Source: Chitiniphilus purpureus (lineage in GTDB: Bacteria > Pseudomonadota > Gammaproteobacteria > Burkholderiales > Chitinibacteraceae). From it: a stretch of DNA of 64,000 nt. The translations under genes and the position numbers were made by a program. Of the stretch, positions 9,055-19,563 are shown in pieces. The notes under the pieces are model-generated. The model ran no database searches. It was not told the origin of the DNA and saw only the letters and a list, made by a program, of their open reading frames with translations. The stretch spans positions 3,185,501 to 3,249,500 of the forward strand of contig NZ_CP106753.1 of NCBI RefSeq assembly GCF_025642115.1, in the 5' to 3' direction. How positions within the stretch are numbered: position 1 is the stretch's first letter; each line of letters begins with the position of its first letter.

Positions 9055-9753
9055 ATGACCGAAGCCACCGCCGAACTCACCCATCCGCTTGCCGTGGAAA
9101 CGCCTGCCGCGCCCACGCTGCGCGACTTGATGGAGGATGGCATCTACCTGCTGTTCCTGTTGCGCGACGGCAATCCCCCGAATTCGTCGACCGAATTCAA
9201 CCGGCGTGTCGACCTGTTCCTGCAGCAGTACGACAAGAACGCGCGCAACTTCAACAAACCCGGCGACGCGATCGAGCACGCCAAGTATGCATTCTGCGCA
9301 CTGATGGACGAGATCATCCTGTCCTCCGATTTCCCAATCCGCGAGGAATGGGAGCGCATGCCGCTGCAGTTGCGGCTTTTCGGCGAGCACCTGGCTGGCG
9401 AAGGGTTCTTCGACCGTCTAGAAATGCTCCGGATGGATCCAGGCAAACACATCGAGCCGCTGGAGGTGTACTACACCGTGCTGCTGCTCGGCTTCCAGGG
9501 GCGCTATCTGCTGGAAGGCACCGAGAAGCTGGGCTATCTGATCCACCGGGTGGGGCAGGAGATCCAGCAGGTGCGTGGCGGCAAGGCGGACTTCGCACCC
9601 AACTGGAAACTGCCACACCGTTTCCAGAGCTTCGTGCGCAATGAACTGCCGCTGTGGCTGTATTTCGCGCTGTTGGCCATCGTGGCGGTGACGATCTTCA
9701 TCGTCTATCGCGTGCTGCTGGGCACCCAGGTCGACCGCTTCCTCGGCGTGTAG
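9055..9753 (+). CDS. tssL: TssL / DotU, T6SS inner-membrane protein (short form)
   Basis: 232 residues with a cytoplasmic DotU domain and one C-terminal membrane anchor (about residues 198-221, LWLYFALLAIVAVTIF). Family motifs include KYAFCALMDEIIL near residue 83 and EYYTVLLLGFQGRY-like LEVYYTVLLLGFQGRY near residue 138. There is no C-terminal OmpA-type peptidoglycan-binding domain, so this is the short TssL; peptidoglycan attachment would have to come from another protein. TssL contacts TssM in the membrane and TssK/TssE at the baseplate, which fits its place between tssK and tssE. Confidence 0.95.
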   Translation: MTEATAELTHPLAVETPAAPTLRDLMEDGIYLLFLLRDGNPPNSSTEFNRRVDLFLQQYDKNARNFNKPGDAIEHAKYAFCALMDEIILSSDFPIREEWERMPLQLRLFGEHLAGEGFFDRLEMLRMDPGKHIEPLEVYYTVLLLGFQGRYLLEGTEKLGYLIHRVGQEIQQVRGGKADFAPNWKLPHRFQSFVRNELPLWLYFALLAIVAVTIFIVYRVLLGTQVDRFLGV

Positions 9754-9758
9754 CGGTT

Positions 9759-10244
9759 ATGAGCCAGCTGCGGCGCCAGCCCCTGACCCAGCCTTCGATC
9801 CTCGACCGGCTGCTGGACGATGCGCCGGAAAACCAGCAGGCCCGGCAATCGTATGCCGAGCTGAATGATTTCAAGGGTGCGCTGGCGCGGGACCTCGAAG
9901 CCTTGCTCAATACCCGTATCGTCGAGCACGAGGAACTGATGGCGCCCTACCCGCTCAGCGCCAATTCGGTGATCAACTTCGGCATTCCCGATCTAAGCGG
10001 GCTGAGTCTTCTGAATCCGGATGATCGCGAACTGCTGCGCGAACGGGTGCGCCGCGCGATCGAGCACCATGAGCCGCGGCTGACGCGGGTACGGATCACG
10101 CTGGACCTGCCGCGCGAGACCGAGCGGCTGCTGCGCTTTCGTGTCGACGCCGTGCTCAAGGTCCACCCGCACCGCCCGCCGGTCTCGTTCGACGCCACGC
10201 TCCAACTCTCGTCCAACGTCTACAAGATCAAAGGCGAGCGCTAG
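9759..10244 (+). CDS. tssE: TssE, gp25-like T6SS baseplate protein
   Basis: 161 residues from the ATG 5 bp after the tssL stop; an upstream in-frame extension would overlap tssL and is not supported. The protein opens SQLRRQPLTQPSILDRLLDD and contains the gp25/TssE core: LEALLNTR near residue 48, the glycine-proline segment INFGIPDLSG, and EPRLTRVRITL toward the end. TssE forms part of the baseplate wedge and starts sheath polymerisation. It is the last T6SS gene on this strand; tssF and tssG, which usually follow tssE, are absent, suggesting they belong to the leftward operon beyond the window. Confidence 0.95.
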   Translation: MSQLRRQPLTQPSILDRLLDDAPENQQARQSYAELNDFKGALARDLEALLNTRIVEHEELMAPYPLSANSVINFGIPDLSGLSLLNPDDRELLRERVRRAIEHHEPRLTRVRITLDLPRETERLLRFRVDAVLKVHPHRPPVSFDATLQLSSNVYKIKGER

Positions 10245-10417
10245 CCAGCAACAAGGGACAGTGCGCGGGGGGCGGTTGTCGCGGCATGCATCGTTGATGC
10301 AACGGCAATCGACCACTGGGCGCCACAAGGGCAGCGCGGCGCGGTTCACCCGGGATGGCCCGGGAGAAGCCTACGCCGCGTACTGCGCCACCTGGCAATG
10401 CAGTGGTGGCATCAATG

Positions 10418-10440
10418 AAAACGCCCGCCTGCGGCGGGCG
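10418..10440 (-). terminator. Rho-independent terminator of the bcp-slyD unit
   Basis: Read leftward, the arms CGCCCGCC and GGCGGGCG form an 8-bp GC stem with a 3-base loop, followed by a T-run. It lies 24 bp past the slyD stop. Confidence 0.85.
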
Positions 10441-10463
10441 CGATCCATCGTGGGAAACCGGGC

Positions 10464-10943
10464 TCAGTGCTGATGCCCATGGGCGCCGTGCACATGGCCG
10501 TGCGAGATCTCCTCGGCCTGTGCGGCACGCACGTCTTCCACCTTGCCGACAAAGCGGACGGTCTGACCGGCAAACGGGTGGTTGGCATCCACGGTCACCT
10601 GGGTGCCTTCGATCTCGGTGACGCGGAACAGCAGCACATCGCCAGTCTCCGGATCGTCGGCCTCGAACATCATGCCGACCTCGACTTCCATCGGGAACAC
10701 GCTCCTTTCCTCGACCCGTACAAGCTCCGGCTCGAATTCACCAAACGCATCTTCCGCCGTCATGGTGACATCGATGCTGTCCCCCTTGCCCTTGCCCTGC
10801 AGCGCTTCTTCCACCAGCGGCAGGATGTTGTCGTACCCGCCGTGCAGATAGGCGATCGGCTCGTCCGTCTTGTCCAAAAGTTTGCCTTCGGCGTCATACA
10901 TCTGATAGTGGAGCGTAACGACAGTGTCTTTGGCGATTTGCAT
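10464..10943 (-). CDS. slyD: SlyD-like FKBP-type peptidyl-prolyl cis-trans isomerase
   Basis: 159 residues from the ATG reading MQIAKDTVV; a longer upstream frame runs into the peroxiredoxin gene and is not real. The sequence has the FKBP fold motifs VTLHYQMYDAEGKLLD and YLHGGYDNILPLVEEALQGK, the SlyD insert-in-flap domain in the middle, and a short His-rich tail (HGHVHGAHGHQH) likely to bind nickel or zinc. SlyD is a cytoplasmic chaperone and prolyl isomerase that also delivers nickel for hydrogenase maturation in E. coli. Its tail is shorter than the E. coli one. The start lies 5 bp after the stop of the upstream peroxiredoxin-like gene. Confidence 0.92.
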   Translation of the reverse strand: MQIAKDTVVTLHYQMYDAEGKLLDKTDEPIAYLHGGYDNILPLVEEALQGKGKGDSIDVTMTAEDAFGEFEPELVRVEERSVFPMEVEVGMMFEADDPETGDVLLFRVTEIEGTQVTVDANHPFAGQTVRFVGKVEDVRAAQAEEISHGHVHGAHGHQH

Positions 10944-10948
10944 CGAAT

Positions 10949-11416
10949 TTATCCCAGCGATTGAACAAGAGAGAGAATCTGCGCAGCGTGCCCCTTGGGC
11001 GCGACATGATAGAAGGCGTGGCGAATGACACCGTCCTTGCCGATGACGAAGGTCGAGCGCTCGATGCCGTATCTTACCACGCCGTTCGCCTCCCACTTTT
11101 TCAGCGCGTGGTAGCGCTCGCTCACCTCGCCCTCGGTATCGGACAGCAACTCGAACTCGATGCCCTCCTGCTCGCGGAAGACTTCGTGTGCCAGGCATTC
11201 ATCCAGGCTCACCCCGAGGATCACGGTATCGTGGCGGGCGAATTCCCGCACCCGATCACTGAATTCGATGGCCTCGGCGAGGCCGCCGGGGGTGTGGTCC
11301 TTGTTGAAAAAATACAGCACCACGTGGTGCTGTCCACGGTAATCGGCCAGTTGGATCAACTCCATGGCCGATGCCGGCAGTGCGAAATCGGGTGCGACGT
11401 CTCCAGCATTCAGCAT
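10949..11416 (-). CDS. Peroxiredoxin-fold (Bcp/PrxQ-like) protein without the peroxidatic cysteine
   Basis: 155 residues starting MLNAGDVAPDFALPA, the usual Bcp/PrxQ opening. The family active site is D-x-T-P-G-C; here residues 40-45 read DHTPGG, so the Cys45 of E. coli Bcp is glycine. I checked the nucleotides on both strands and the codon is GGC. The only remaining Cys is residue 74, in LDECLAHE, where the family has a conserved Asp and His region. The rest of the fold (ILGVSLD, LLSDTEGEV, RSTFVIGKDGVIRH) is intact and in frame. It should therefore not act as a standard thiol peroxidase; a structural, regulatory or Cys74-based role is possible. It is followed 5 bp later by slyD. Confidence 0.88.
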   Translation of the reverse strand: MLNAGDVAPDFALPASAMELIQLADYRGQHHVVLYFFNKDHTPGGLAEAIEFSDRVREFARHDTVILGVSLDECLAHEVFREQEGIEFELLSDTEGEVSERYHALKKWEANGVVRYGIERSTFVIGKDGVIRHAFYHVAPKGHAAQILSLVQSLG

Positions 11417-11513
11417 AAGGGCCCTCCTTCTTGTGGGGTGAGGTTTGCCTGCGGGCAAGCAGTGCGGGTGAGATAATCGCCATCGTCCCTGACTTGTGTT
11501 GGTTATAGCCCAG

Positions 11514-12635
11514 ATGTCCTCTACCTTGCTTGGCGGGCTTACGCCCGCGCAGTTCCTTGCCGATTACTGGCAGAAGAAGCCGCTGCTGATCCGGCAGGCT
11601 GTCACCGATTTTCCGGAACTGATCGATCTGGCGCGTCTGAAGGCGTTGGCGCAGCGCGACGATGTGCAATCACGGCTGATCGAGTTCAAACGCGACCGCT
11701 GGCATCTGGCACACGGCCCGTTCGAGGCGCGCCGCTTCAACCGGCTGGGCGAGTGCGACTGGACCCTGCTGGTGCAGGACGTCAACCACCATATCGAGCA
11801 CATCGATCGCTTGCTGCACCGCTTTGACTTCCTGCCCTATTACCGACTGGACGATCTGATGATCTCGTATGCCCCGCCCGGTGGCAGCGTCGGGCCGCAC
11901 TACGATTCATACGATGTGTTCCTGCTGCAGGTGGGTGGCGCCAAGCGCTGGCAGATCTCGGCCGATGATGCGGGCAATTTCATCGAGGATGCGCCGATCC
12001 GGGTGCTCAAGTCGTTCACCAGCGAACAGGAGTGGGTGCTGGAGCACGGCGACATGCTGTATCTGCCCCCCAAGTACGCCCATTACGGCGTTGCCCTGAC
12101 TGCCGGCATGACCTATAGCATCGGCTTTCGGGCCCCCACCAGCCAGGAAATCGTCGGCAGGTTCCTGGATTTCCTGCAGGACGAACTCCGCATCGAGGGC
12201 ATGTATGCCGATCCGGGCCGGCAGCCGACCGCTGAACCGGGATTGATCGATGACGGCTTTGCCAGGGATATCGCGGGGATGCTGCAGCACATCCGGTGGG
12301 ATGAGCAGCAGATCGCGCGTTTTGCCGGGCGCTACTTCACCGAGCCCAAGCCGCACGTCTATTTCGAACCGCCCGAGGCGCCGCTGGCGTACGAGGCATT
12401 CTGCGCCGCCGTGGCCAGCGGTGGTGTCACACTCGATCTGAAGACGCAGTTGCTGTACGACGCGGCGGGCTTTTATATCAACGGCGACGATCTTGCTGCC
12501 GCACCGCAGGCGTCTGCCGCGCTGAAGACCCTTGCCAACCGGCGCGCGTTGCCCGCGGGCGAGTATGATGAGACGGTGCTCGAAGCCCTCTACGCGTGTT
12601 ACGACTATGGCTACCTTTACCCCATGCAAGTTTGA
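11514..12635 (+). CDS. roxA: RoxA-like (YcfD) ribosomal protein L16 arginine hydroxylase
   Basis: 373 residues, the YcfD/RoxA length. It is a JmjC-type cupin with the Fe(II)-binding pair His129 and Asp131 in VGPHYDSYDVF, a third ligand in the region PPKYAHYG near residue 193, and the winged-helix C-terminal part. E. coli YcfD hydroxylates Arg81 of ribosomal protein L16 using 2-oxoglutarate and oxygen; its ligands are His125, Asp127 and His187, in good register with those here. The chosen ATG reads MSSTLLGGL; an in-frame start six codons upstream has no better support. It overlaps the downstream small gene by 29 bp. Confidence 0.9.
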   Translation: MSSTLLGGLTPAQFLADYWQKKPLLIRQAVTDFPELIDLARLKALAQRDDVQSRLIEFKRDRWHLAHGPFEARRFNRLGECDWTLLVQDVNHHIEHIDRLLHRFDFLPYYRLDDLMISYAPPGGSVGPHYDSYDVFLLQVGGAKRWQISADDAGNFIEDAPIRVLKSFTSEQEWVLEHGDMLYLPPKYAHYGVALTAGMTYSIGFRAPTSQEIVGRFLDFLQDELRIEGMYADPGRQPTAEPGLIDDGFARDIAGMLQHIRWDEQQIARFAGRYFTEPKPHVYFEPPEAPLAYEAFCAAVASGGVTLDLKTQLLYDAAGFYINGDDLAAAPQASAALKTLANRRALPAGEYDETVLEALYACYDYGYLYPMQV

Positions 12636-13089
12636 GCGGCCTGCGCAATACCAGCAGGCGCTGCTGGCGCTGATCCACAGTGCCGAGCGTGAACTGAAGC
12701 TGTTCGAGGTCGATTTCGGGATTGCGGGCATCGGCAGCCGCGCCTTTGCCGAAGCCCTGGGTGGGCGTTTTGTCGCCTGCGACAGCCTGAAGGTGACACT
12801 GCTGGCGCTGCAGCCGGAGCATATCGCCGCCCATGCGCCGCGCATTCTCGATCTGCGCGAGACCTGGAGTCACCGGTTCACCATGCTGCGCGTCAGCCAG
12901 CCGCCGCAGTTGTGGCACGCCGCATTTGCCACCGCCGATGGCGCACGCTACGTGAAACGCCACCACTTCGACTGGCCGCGCGGCGAAGCGGGCACCGACA
13001 CGCGCGAGCTCGCCGGCCTCGGCCAAGTGTTCGACGAACTGCTGCAACTGGGGGAGTCTGAATTCAGCTGGCAACGGATGATGCTCTGA
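12607..13089 (+). CDS. Uncharacterised cytoplasmic protein translationally coupled to roxA
   Basis: 160 residues from the ATG reading MATFTPCKFERPAQY, which lies inside the 3' end of roxA. I do not recognise a family with certainty. The first half (LLALIHSAERELKLFEVDFG) and the RILDLRETWSHRFTMLRVS segment look like the half-domain seen in phospholipase-D-fold proteins, but no HKD motif is present. There is no signal peptide or membrane segment. The 29-bp overlap suggests coupled translation and a function linked to RoxA or simply a shared transcript. The longer reading frame starting at 12532 is rejected because it would overlap roxA by more than 100 bp. Confidence 0.75.
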   Translation: MATFTPCKFERPAQYQQALLALIHSAERELKLFEVDFGIAGIGSRAFAEALGGRFVACDSLKVTLLALQPEHIAAHAPRILDLRETWSHRFTMLRVSQPPQLWHAAFATADGARYVKRHHFDWPRGEAGTDTRELAGLGQVFDELLQLGESEFSWQRMML

Positions 13090-13311
13090 CCGGCCCACCC
13101 GCCGCCGACCATCCTGCCGGCGCAGGCACTCCGGCTTGCAGCCTGCCCCGGCCGGAACGGGAACCCCGGGCCCAACACCCTCGTCACCCGGCAGCGCGGG
13201 CCTGCGCGAGGGAACCCGCTACAGCCTGCCGGGGCACAATGCCCCGCAACAGACCAACGCCTGCGCCCTCTCTTCTCCGCGTCCCAGCCCTATTCGGCGC
13301 GTATCGATCGG

Positions 13312-14664
13312 CTACGCCGGCAGCACCCGGGCGATCAGCGCATCCGCAAAACGTGCATCGAGCGGAATGGCCGCCTTGACGCCGTTGCCGGCGGCAGCGC
13401 TGACGGGCTCGCCGTCCTTGCCGCGCATCTGCTCCAGTTTGACGATCACATTGCCACTGGGGTGGATGATCTCCAGCAGGTCGCCCACTTCGAAGCGGTT
13501 CTTCACCTCGATCTCTGCCCAGCCGCCTTCGATGGCGCGTACTTCGCCCACGTATTGGCTGCGCTTGGACTTGGAGTGGCCGTCGAGGTAGTTCTGCGTA
13601 TCGTGGCTGTGGTGGCGCTGGTAGAAGCCGTCGGTATAACCACGGTTGGCAAGGCCGTCGAGGTCGGCCAGCAGCGCGGGGTTGAACGGCCGGCCGGCAA
13701 CGGCATCGTCGATCGCCTGGCGATAGGTCTGCGCCGTACGGGCCACGTAGTAGCGGCTCTTGGTGCGACCCTCGATCTTGAGCGAATCGACGCCGATGGC
13801 GACCAGCCGCTCGATATGCTCGATCGCACGCAGATCCTTGCTGTTCATGATGTAGGTGCCGTGCTCATCCTCCATGATCTCCATCAGCTCGCCGGGGCGT
13901 TGCGTCTCCTCGATCAGATAGCTCCGGTCGGCCAGCGGGTGGCGCACCACCTCGCCGGCGGCGGCAAAGGCGCGGTTGGCCTCATCCATGGCTTTGTTGA
14001 AGTCGAAGCGGATCACCTGTGCCTGTCCGGCCTCGTCCTCGAAGGCCTCGTGCACCTTGTAGTCCCAGCGACAGGCATTGGTACAGGTGCCCTGGTTGGG
14101 ATCGCGGTGGTTGAAGTAGCCCGAAAGCAGGCAGCGGCCCGAATAGGCAATGCACAGCGCACCATGGACGAACACTTCCAATTCCATGTCCGGGCACTCG
14201 TTGCGGATCTCCTCGACCTCGTCCAGGCTCAGCTCGCGTGACAGGATCACCCGGGTGAGCCCCAGCTTCTGCCAGAACTTCACCCCGGCATGGTTGACGG
14301 TGTTGGCCTGCACCGACAGGTGGATCGGCACCTCGGGCCATTGCTCGCGCACCAGCATGATCAATCCCGGGTCGGCCATGATCAGCGCATCCGGCTTCAT
14401 CTCGATCACCGGCGCCATGTCGGTGAGGTAGGTCTTCACCTTGGCGTTGTGCGGCAGGATGTTGCTGGCCACGAACAGTTTCTTGCCCCGGGCATGCGCT
14501 TCTTCGATGCCCTTCCTCAGGTTTTCGAGCTTGAAGTCGTTGTTGCGCGCCCTGAGGCTGTAACGCGGCTGACCGGCATAGACCGCATCGGCGCCGAAGT
14601 CATAGGCGGCGCGCATGCGCACGAGGTCGCCGGCGGGCAGGAGCAGTTCGGGAGATCTGGGCAT
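13312..14664 (-). CDS. trhP: TrhP (YegQ), U32-family tRNA hydroxylation protein
   Basis: 450 residues from the ATG reading MPRSPELLLPAGD. It carries the U32 signature E-x-F-x-H-G-A-x-C-x(4)-G-x-C, seen as EVFVHGALCIAYSGRCLLS near residue 170, and the family motif NQGTCTNACRWDYKV. TrhP works with prephenate in the prephenate-dependent synthesis of 5-hydroxyuridine at tRNA position 34 in E. coli. The C-terminal domain (YVGEVRAIEGGWAEIEVKNRF) is a translation-factor-like barrel typical of the long U32 proteins. It is monocistronic here, with a promoter and a leader hairpin just upstream. Confidence 0.92.
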   Translation of the reverse strand: MPRSPELLLPAGDLVRMRAAYDFGADAVYAGQPRYSLRARNNDFKLENLRKGIEEAHARGKKLFVASNILPHNAKVKTYLTDMAPVIEMKPDALIMADPGLIMLVREQWPEVPIHLSVQANTVNHAGVKFWQKLGLTRVILSRELSLDEVEEIRNECPDMELEVFVHGALCIAYSGRCLLSGYFNHRDPNQGTCTNACRWDYKVHEAFEDEAGQAQVIRFDFNKAMDEANRAFAAAGEVVRHPLADRSYLIEETQRPGELMEIMEDEHGTYIMNSKDLRAIEHIERLVAIGVDSLKIEGRTKSRYYVARTAQTYRQAIDDAVAGRPFNPALLADLDGLANRGYTDGFYQRHHSHDTQNYLDGHSKSKRSQYVGEVRAIEGGWAEIEVKNRFEVGDLLEIIHPSGNVIVKLEQMRGKDGEPVSAAAGNGVKAAIPLDARFADALIARVLPA

Positions 14665-14683
14665 CGGGCACATCCAAAAGCAA

Positions 14684-14723
14684 CGCCCCACACGGTGCGG
14701 GGCGCTCGGCAGGCGCGATTATA
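14684..14723 (-). promoter_or_regulatory. trhP promoter -10 and a leader hairpin
   Basis: Read leftward, a perfect TATAAT occupies 14718-14723. Between it and the trhP start lies an inverted repeat (14684-14704; arms CGCCCC and GGGGCG with a partly paired loop) followed by GTTGCTTTT. In that orientation it resembles a short terminator in the 5' leader, so an attenuator is possible. I found no convincing -35 at normal spacing. Confidence 0.45.
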
Positions 14724-17193
<2,470 letters not shown>

Positions 17194-17289
17194 CACCCTG
17201 CATCCTGCAGTGGCACCAATCACGGCGCAACGGGCCGGCCTACCCGTCCCACCGCCCTCAGCGCCCGGGCACGCCGAGCCGGCCCGGCA

Positions 17290-17613
17290 TCATTGCGTGG
17301 TCACCACCCCGTCCCATTCAGCGTATTCCACCTCCGGCGCACGGCCCAGCGCCGCGACGAATGCGTCGCGCTCGCTGCCACTCCCCGTCACCGGATAGAC
17401 CCAGGCACCCAGCGCCAACGGCCGGCCGGGGCCCAACGTCACCTGATAGCGCTGCGCCAGCTGCTGCAACAGCCCTTCGCGCTTGCTGTCATCGTGGAAC
17501 TTGATGATCATCCCGGGCGCCTGCGCCGTCTCGCGCGGGGCCGCACACGCTGTCATGCCGGCCGCGATAAACAACGCTGCGCTCCAATTCGCCAGTTTGC
17601 GGTTCGCCATCAT
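17290..17613 (-). CDS. Small lipoprotein with a stand-alone subtilisin-propeptide (inhibitor I9)-like domain
   Basis: 107 residues: signal peptide with lipobox GMTAC (Cys23) and then about 80 residues that resemble a subtilase prodomain: GMIIKFHDDSKREGLLQQL at the start and APEVEYAEWDG at the end. The neighbouring subtilase has the matching elements in its own prodomain (RLIIKYRD and DPNVEYAEPD). Prodomains of this fold chaperone and inhibit their proteases. A membrane-tethered free copy next to the protease gene suggests an inhibitor that protects the producer's periplasm, or a folding helper. A terminator separates it from the protease gene, so expression would be by read-through or from an unseen promoter. 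The start could be the second ATG, one codon later. The I9 assignment is by eye. Confidence 0.75.
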   Translation of the reverse strand: MMANRKLANWSAALFIAAGMTACAAPRETAQAPGMIIKFHDDSKREGLLQQLAQRYQVTLGPGRPLALGAWVYPVTGSGSERDAFVAALGRAPEVEYAEWDGVVTTQ

Positions 17614-17625
17614 CCCATCCTCAAG

Positions 17626-17651
17626 AAAAAAGGCCCCGCCAGGGCGGGGCC
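17626..17651 (-). terminator. Terminator after the subtilase gene
   Basis: Read leftward, the arms GGCCCCGCC and GGCGGGGCC (9 bp, 2-base loop) are followed by TTTTTT. The hairpin starts 17 bp after the subtilase stop and ends 13 bp before the lipoprotein start. Confidence 0.92.
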
Positions 17652-17667
17652 GTGCGACCTGGGCGCG

Positions 17668-19563
17668 TTATTGCGCGCAGGCGCCGAGCGTCTTCCAGAC
17701 ACCCCACGGGCCGGAGAGCGCCGGGTTGTCACCCTGCGTCCACCACTTGGCCTCGTAGTTGACGCCCTCGTGCGTCACCCGGTTCCCGCCCATGTAGACA
17801 TTGCTCGCCACCCAGGCGGCATGGCAGATGCCGGGCGCGGGGGTCGGCGTCGGGGTGGGAGTCGGCACCGGCGTGGGCCCTGGTGTCGGCACCGGGGTCG
17901 GCACCGGCGTGGGTACGGGGGTCGGTACCGGCGTGCCACCGCTGCATGCACCGGCCTTGCGCCACAGCGTCGGATTGGCTGCCGGATTCCAGTTGGCACC
18001 CAGATGGGCAAGGTGCGTGACCAGTGCCTGGTAGTTGTTGCCCTGATAGGTCACGTACTGGCCCGCCGTATAGGTCTGGCCCTCGGCCCAGGCGGGGTAG
18101 CAGGCACCCGGGGTCGGCGTGGGTACGGGCGTGGGCACAGGTGTCGGGGTCGGGCCCGGGGTCGGCACGGGGGTGGGCGTCGGCACCGGCGTGGGGGTCG
18201 GTACACCCCCTGCGGCACGCGCGGCGGCCACTGCAGCGACCGCATTCATCAACCCGGCACCGCACCCTTCGCCGCAGGCCACCGGCATCGGCTTCACCGT
18301 GCTGGTCAGCAGCTGCTGCACCTGGTCAGGCGTGAGGTTGGGATTGGCTGACAGCATCAGCGCCGCGACGCCGGCCACATGCGGCGTGGCCATGCTGGTG
18401 CCGTTGTAGCGCGCGTAGCCATCGCCGACCGGTGTGCTGGTTCCGGTATCGATGGTGGACAGAATGGACGAACCCGGCGCGGTGATCTCGACCAGCGCAC
18501 CGTAGTTGCTGAAACTGGAACGGCGGCCGGCGCTGTCGGATGCAGCCACCGTGATCACCCCGGCACAGTTGGCGGGCGTGGCCTGACTGGCATCGCGGTT
18601 TTCGTTGCCCGCAGCGACCACCACCACCGCGCCCTTGCCGCGGGCGAAGTTGATCGCATTCTGGTAGGTGGCGCCGCAGGTGCTGCTGGAGCCGCCCAGG
18701 CTCAGGTTGAGCACCTTGGCCGGATTGGGGTTGGGCGCAAGGCCCGGTACGCTGCCACCGACCGCCCAGATCATCCCGTCGGTGATATCCGAGGTATAGC
18801 CGCCGCAGCGGCCGAGCACGCGCACCGGCAGGATGCGGGCGTTATATGCCACACCGGCCACGCCTTCACTGTTGTTGCCCACCGCGGCGATGGTCCCGGC
18901 CACGTGGGTGCCATGCCAGCTGCTGTTGCTGGTGCGGCCATTGCAGGTGCCGTAATCGCCCGGATCGCTGGCATCGCTGTCGCGTGCGTCACCGTCGACA
19001 CTGTAGCTGGTCGAGGTGATCAGGTCGGCACCCGGCAGCAGGTTGGCGAGCAGATCGCGGTGCGGCCGGAAGCCGGTATCGATCACCGCCACCACCACGC
19101 CGTTGCCGGTGGCGATGTCCCAGGCACCCAGCACGTTGCTGCCGGCGCTGCTGTTGGCAAAGCCCCACAGCTGCCCCAGCTGCGGATCATTGGTGGTGCC
19201 CAGCGGATAGTTGATCAGATCGGGTTCGGCGTATTCGACGTTGGGATCGTCCTCGGCGATCTGCCGTGCCAACGTGCGCAGCTGCTCCAGACGCAGCTTG
19301 CGGTTGAGCTTCATCACCCGGGCGCCGGCGTGCGTGTCGCGCACCTTGCTCAGCGTCACGCCGTGCCGCCCTGCGGCGACGGCTTCGGCCTGCGGGCTGA
19401 CATCGGCAACGGCGTTGCGCGCCATCGGCAGATCGCGGTATTTGATGATCAGCCGGTCCGACGAATCGGCGACGGCCAGCGGGGCAGCCTGGGCAGCCCA
19501 ACCGGTGGCCGCGCACAACGACATGACAGCGACCGATACGGTCTTGAGAGCAAAACGGTTCAT
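17668..19563 (-). CDS. Secreted S8 serine protease (subtilase) with two C-terminal chitin-binding-type modules
   Basis: 631 residues from the ATG reading MNRFALKTVS; an ATG four codons earlier is possible. Order: signal peptide (1-27), I9-type prodomain (about 35-118), and peptidase domain with the complete triad Asp162 (AVIDTG), His217 (WHGTHVAGT) and Ser390 (NGTSMATPHVAG). A Pro-Thr-Val linker follows (453-484), then a CBM5/12-like module beginning CYPAWAEGQTYTAGQYVTY, a second Pro-Thr linker (about 543-578), and a second module beginning ICHAAWVASNVYMGG. The aromatic residues of both modules (W, Y, W) are those used for chitin or cellulose binding. The likely role is breaking down protein within chitin matrices. 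The lone propeptide-like lipoprotein lies just downstream. Confidence 0.93.
   Translation of the reverse strand: MNRFALKTVSVAVMSLCAATGWAAQAAPLAVADSSDRLIIKYRDLPMARNAVADVSPQAEAVAAGRHGVTLSKVRDTHAGARVMKLNRKLRLEQLRTLARQIAEDDPNVEYAEPDLINYPLGTTNDPQLGQLWGFANSSAGSNVLGAWDIATGNGVVVAVIDTGFRPHRDLLANLLPGADLITSTSYSVDGDARDSDASDPGDYGTCNGRTSNSSWHGTHVAGTIAAVGNNSEGVAGVAYNARILPVRVLGRCGGYTSDITDGMIWAVGGSVPGLAPNPNPAKVLNLSLGGSSSTCGATYQNAINFARGKGAVVVVAAGNENRDASQATPANCAGVITVAASDSAGRRSSFSNYGALVEITAPGSSILSTIDTGTSTPVGDGYARYNGTSMATPHVAGVAALMLSANPNLTPDQVQQLLTSTVKPMPVACGEGCGAGLMNAVAAVAAARAAGGVPTPTPVPTPTPVPTPGPTPTPVPTPVPTPTPGACYPAWAEGQTYTAGQYVTYQGNNYQALVTHLAHLGANWNPAANPTLWRKAGACSGGTPVPTPVPTPVPTPVPTPGPTPVPTPTPTPTPAPGICHAAWVASNVYMGGNRVTHEGVNYEAKWWTQGDNPALSGPWGVWKTLGACAQ
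17828..17938 (-). repeat. Short tandem repeats encoding the second Pro-Thr linker of the subtilase
   Basis: Degenerate 6- and 12-base units (GTCGGCACCGGC-like on the top strand) encode alternating Pro-Val-Pro-Thr. Such an array may change length by slippage. A sister array encodes the first linker about 280 bp away. Confidence 0.85.
18110..18212 (-). repeat. Short tandem repeats encoding the first Pro-Thr linker of the subtilase
   Basis: Same kind of degenerate array as the linker between the two carbohydrate-binding modules, here joining the peptidase domain to the first module and reading Pro-Thr-Pro-Val. Confidence 0.85.

Noticed and set aside
12532..12606. Longer N-terminus for the gene after roxA
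   Set aside because: It would overlap roxA by over 100 bp and encodes an Arg/Ser-rich stretch unlike the rest; the ATG at 12607 gives a normal protein start.
17828..18212. Regularly spaced short repeats suggestive of a CRISPR-like or minisatellite array
   Set aside because: The units are degenerate codons for Pro-Thr and Pro-Val linkers within the subtilase frame; no unique spacers and no cas genes.
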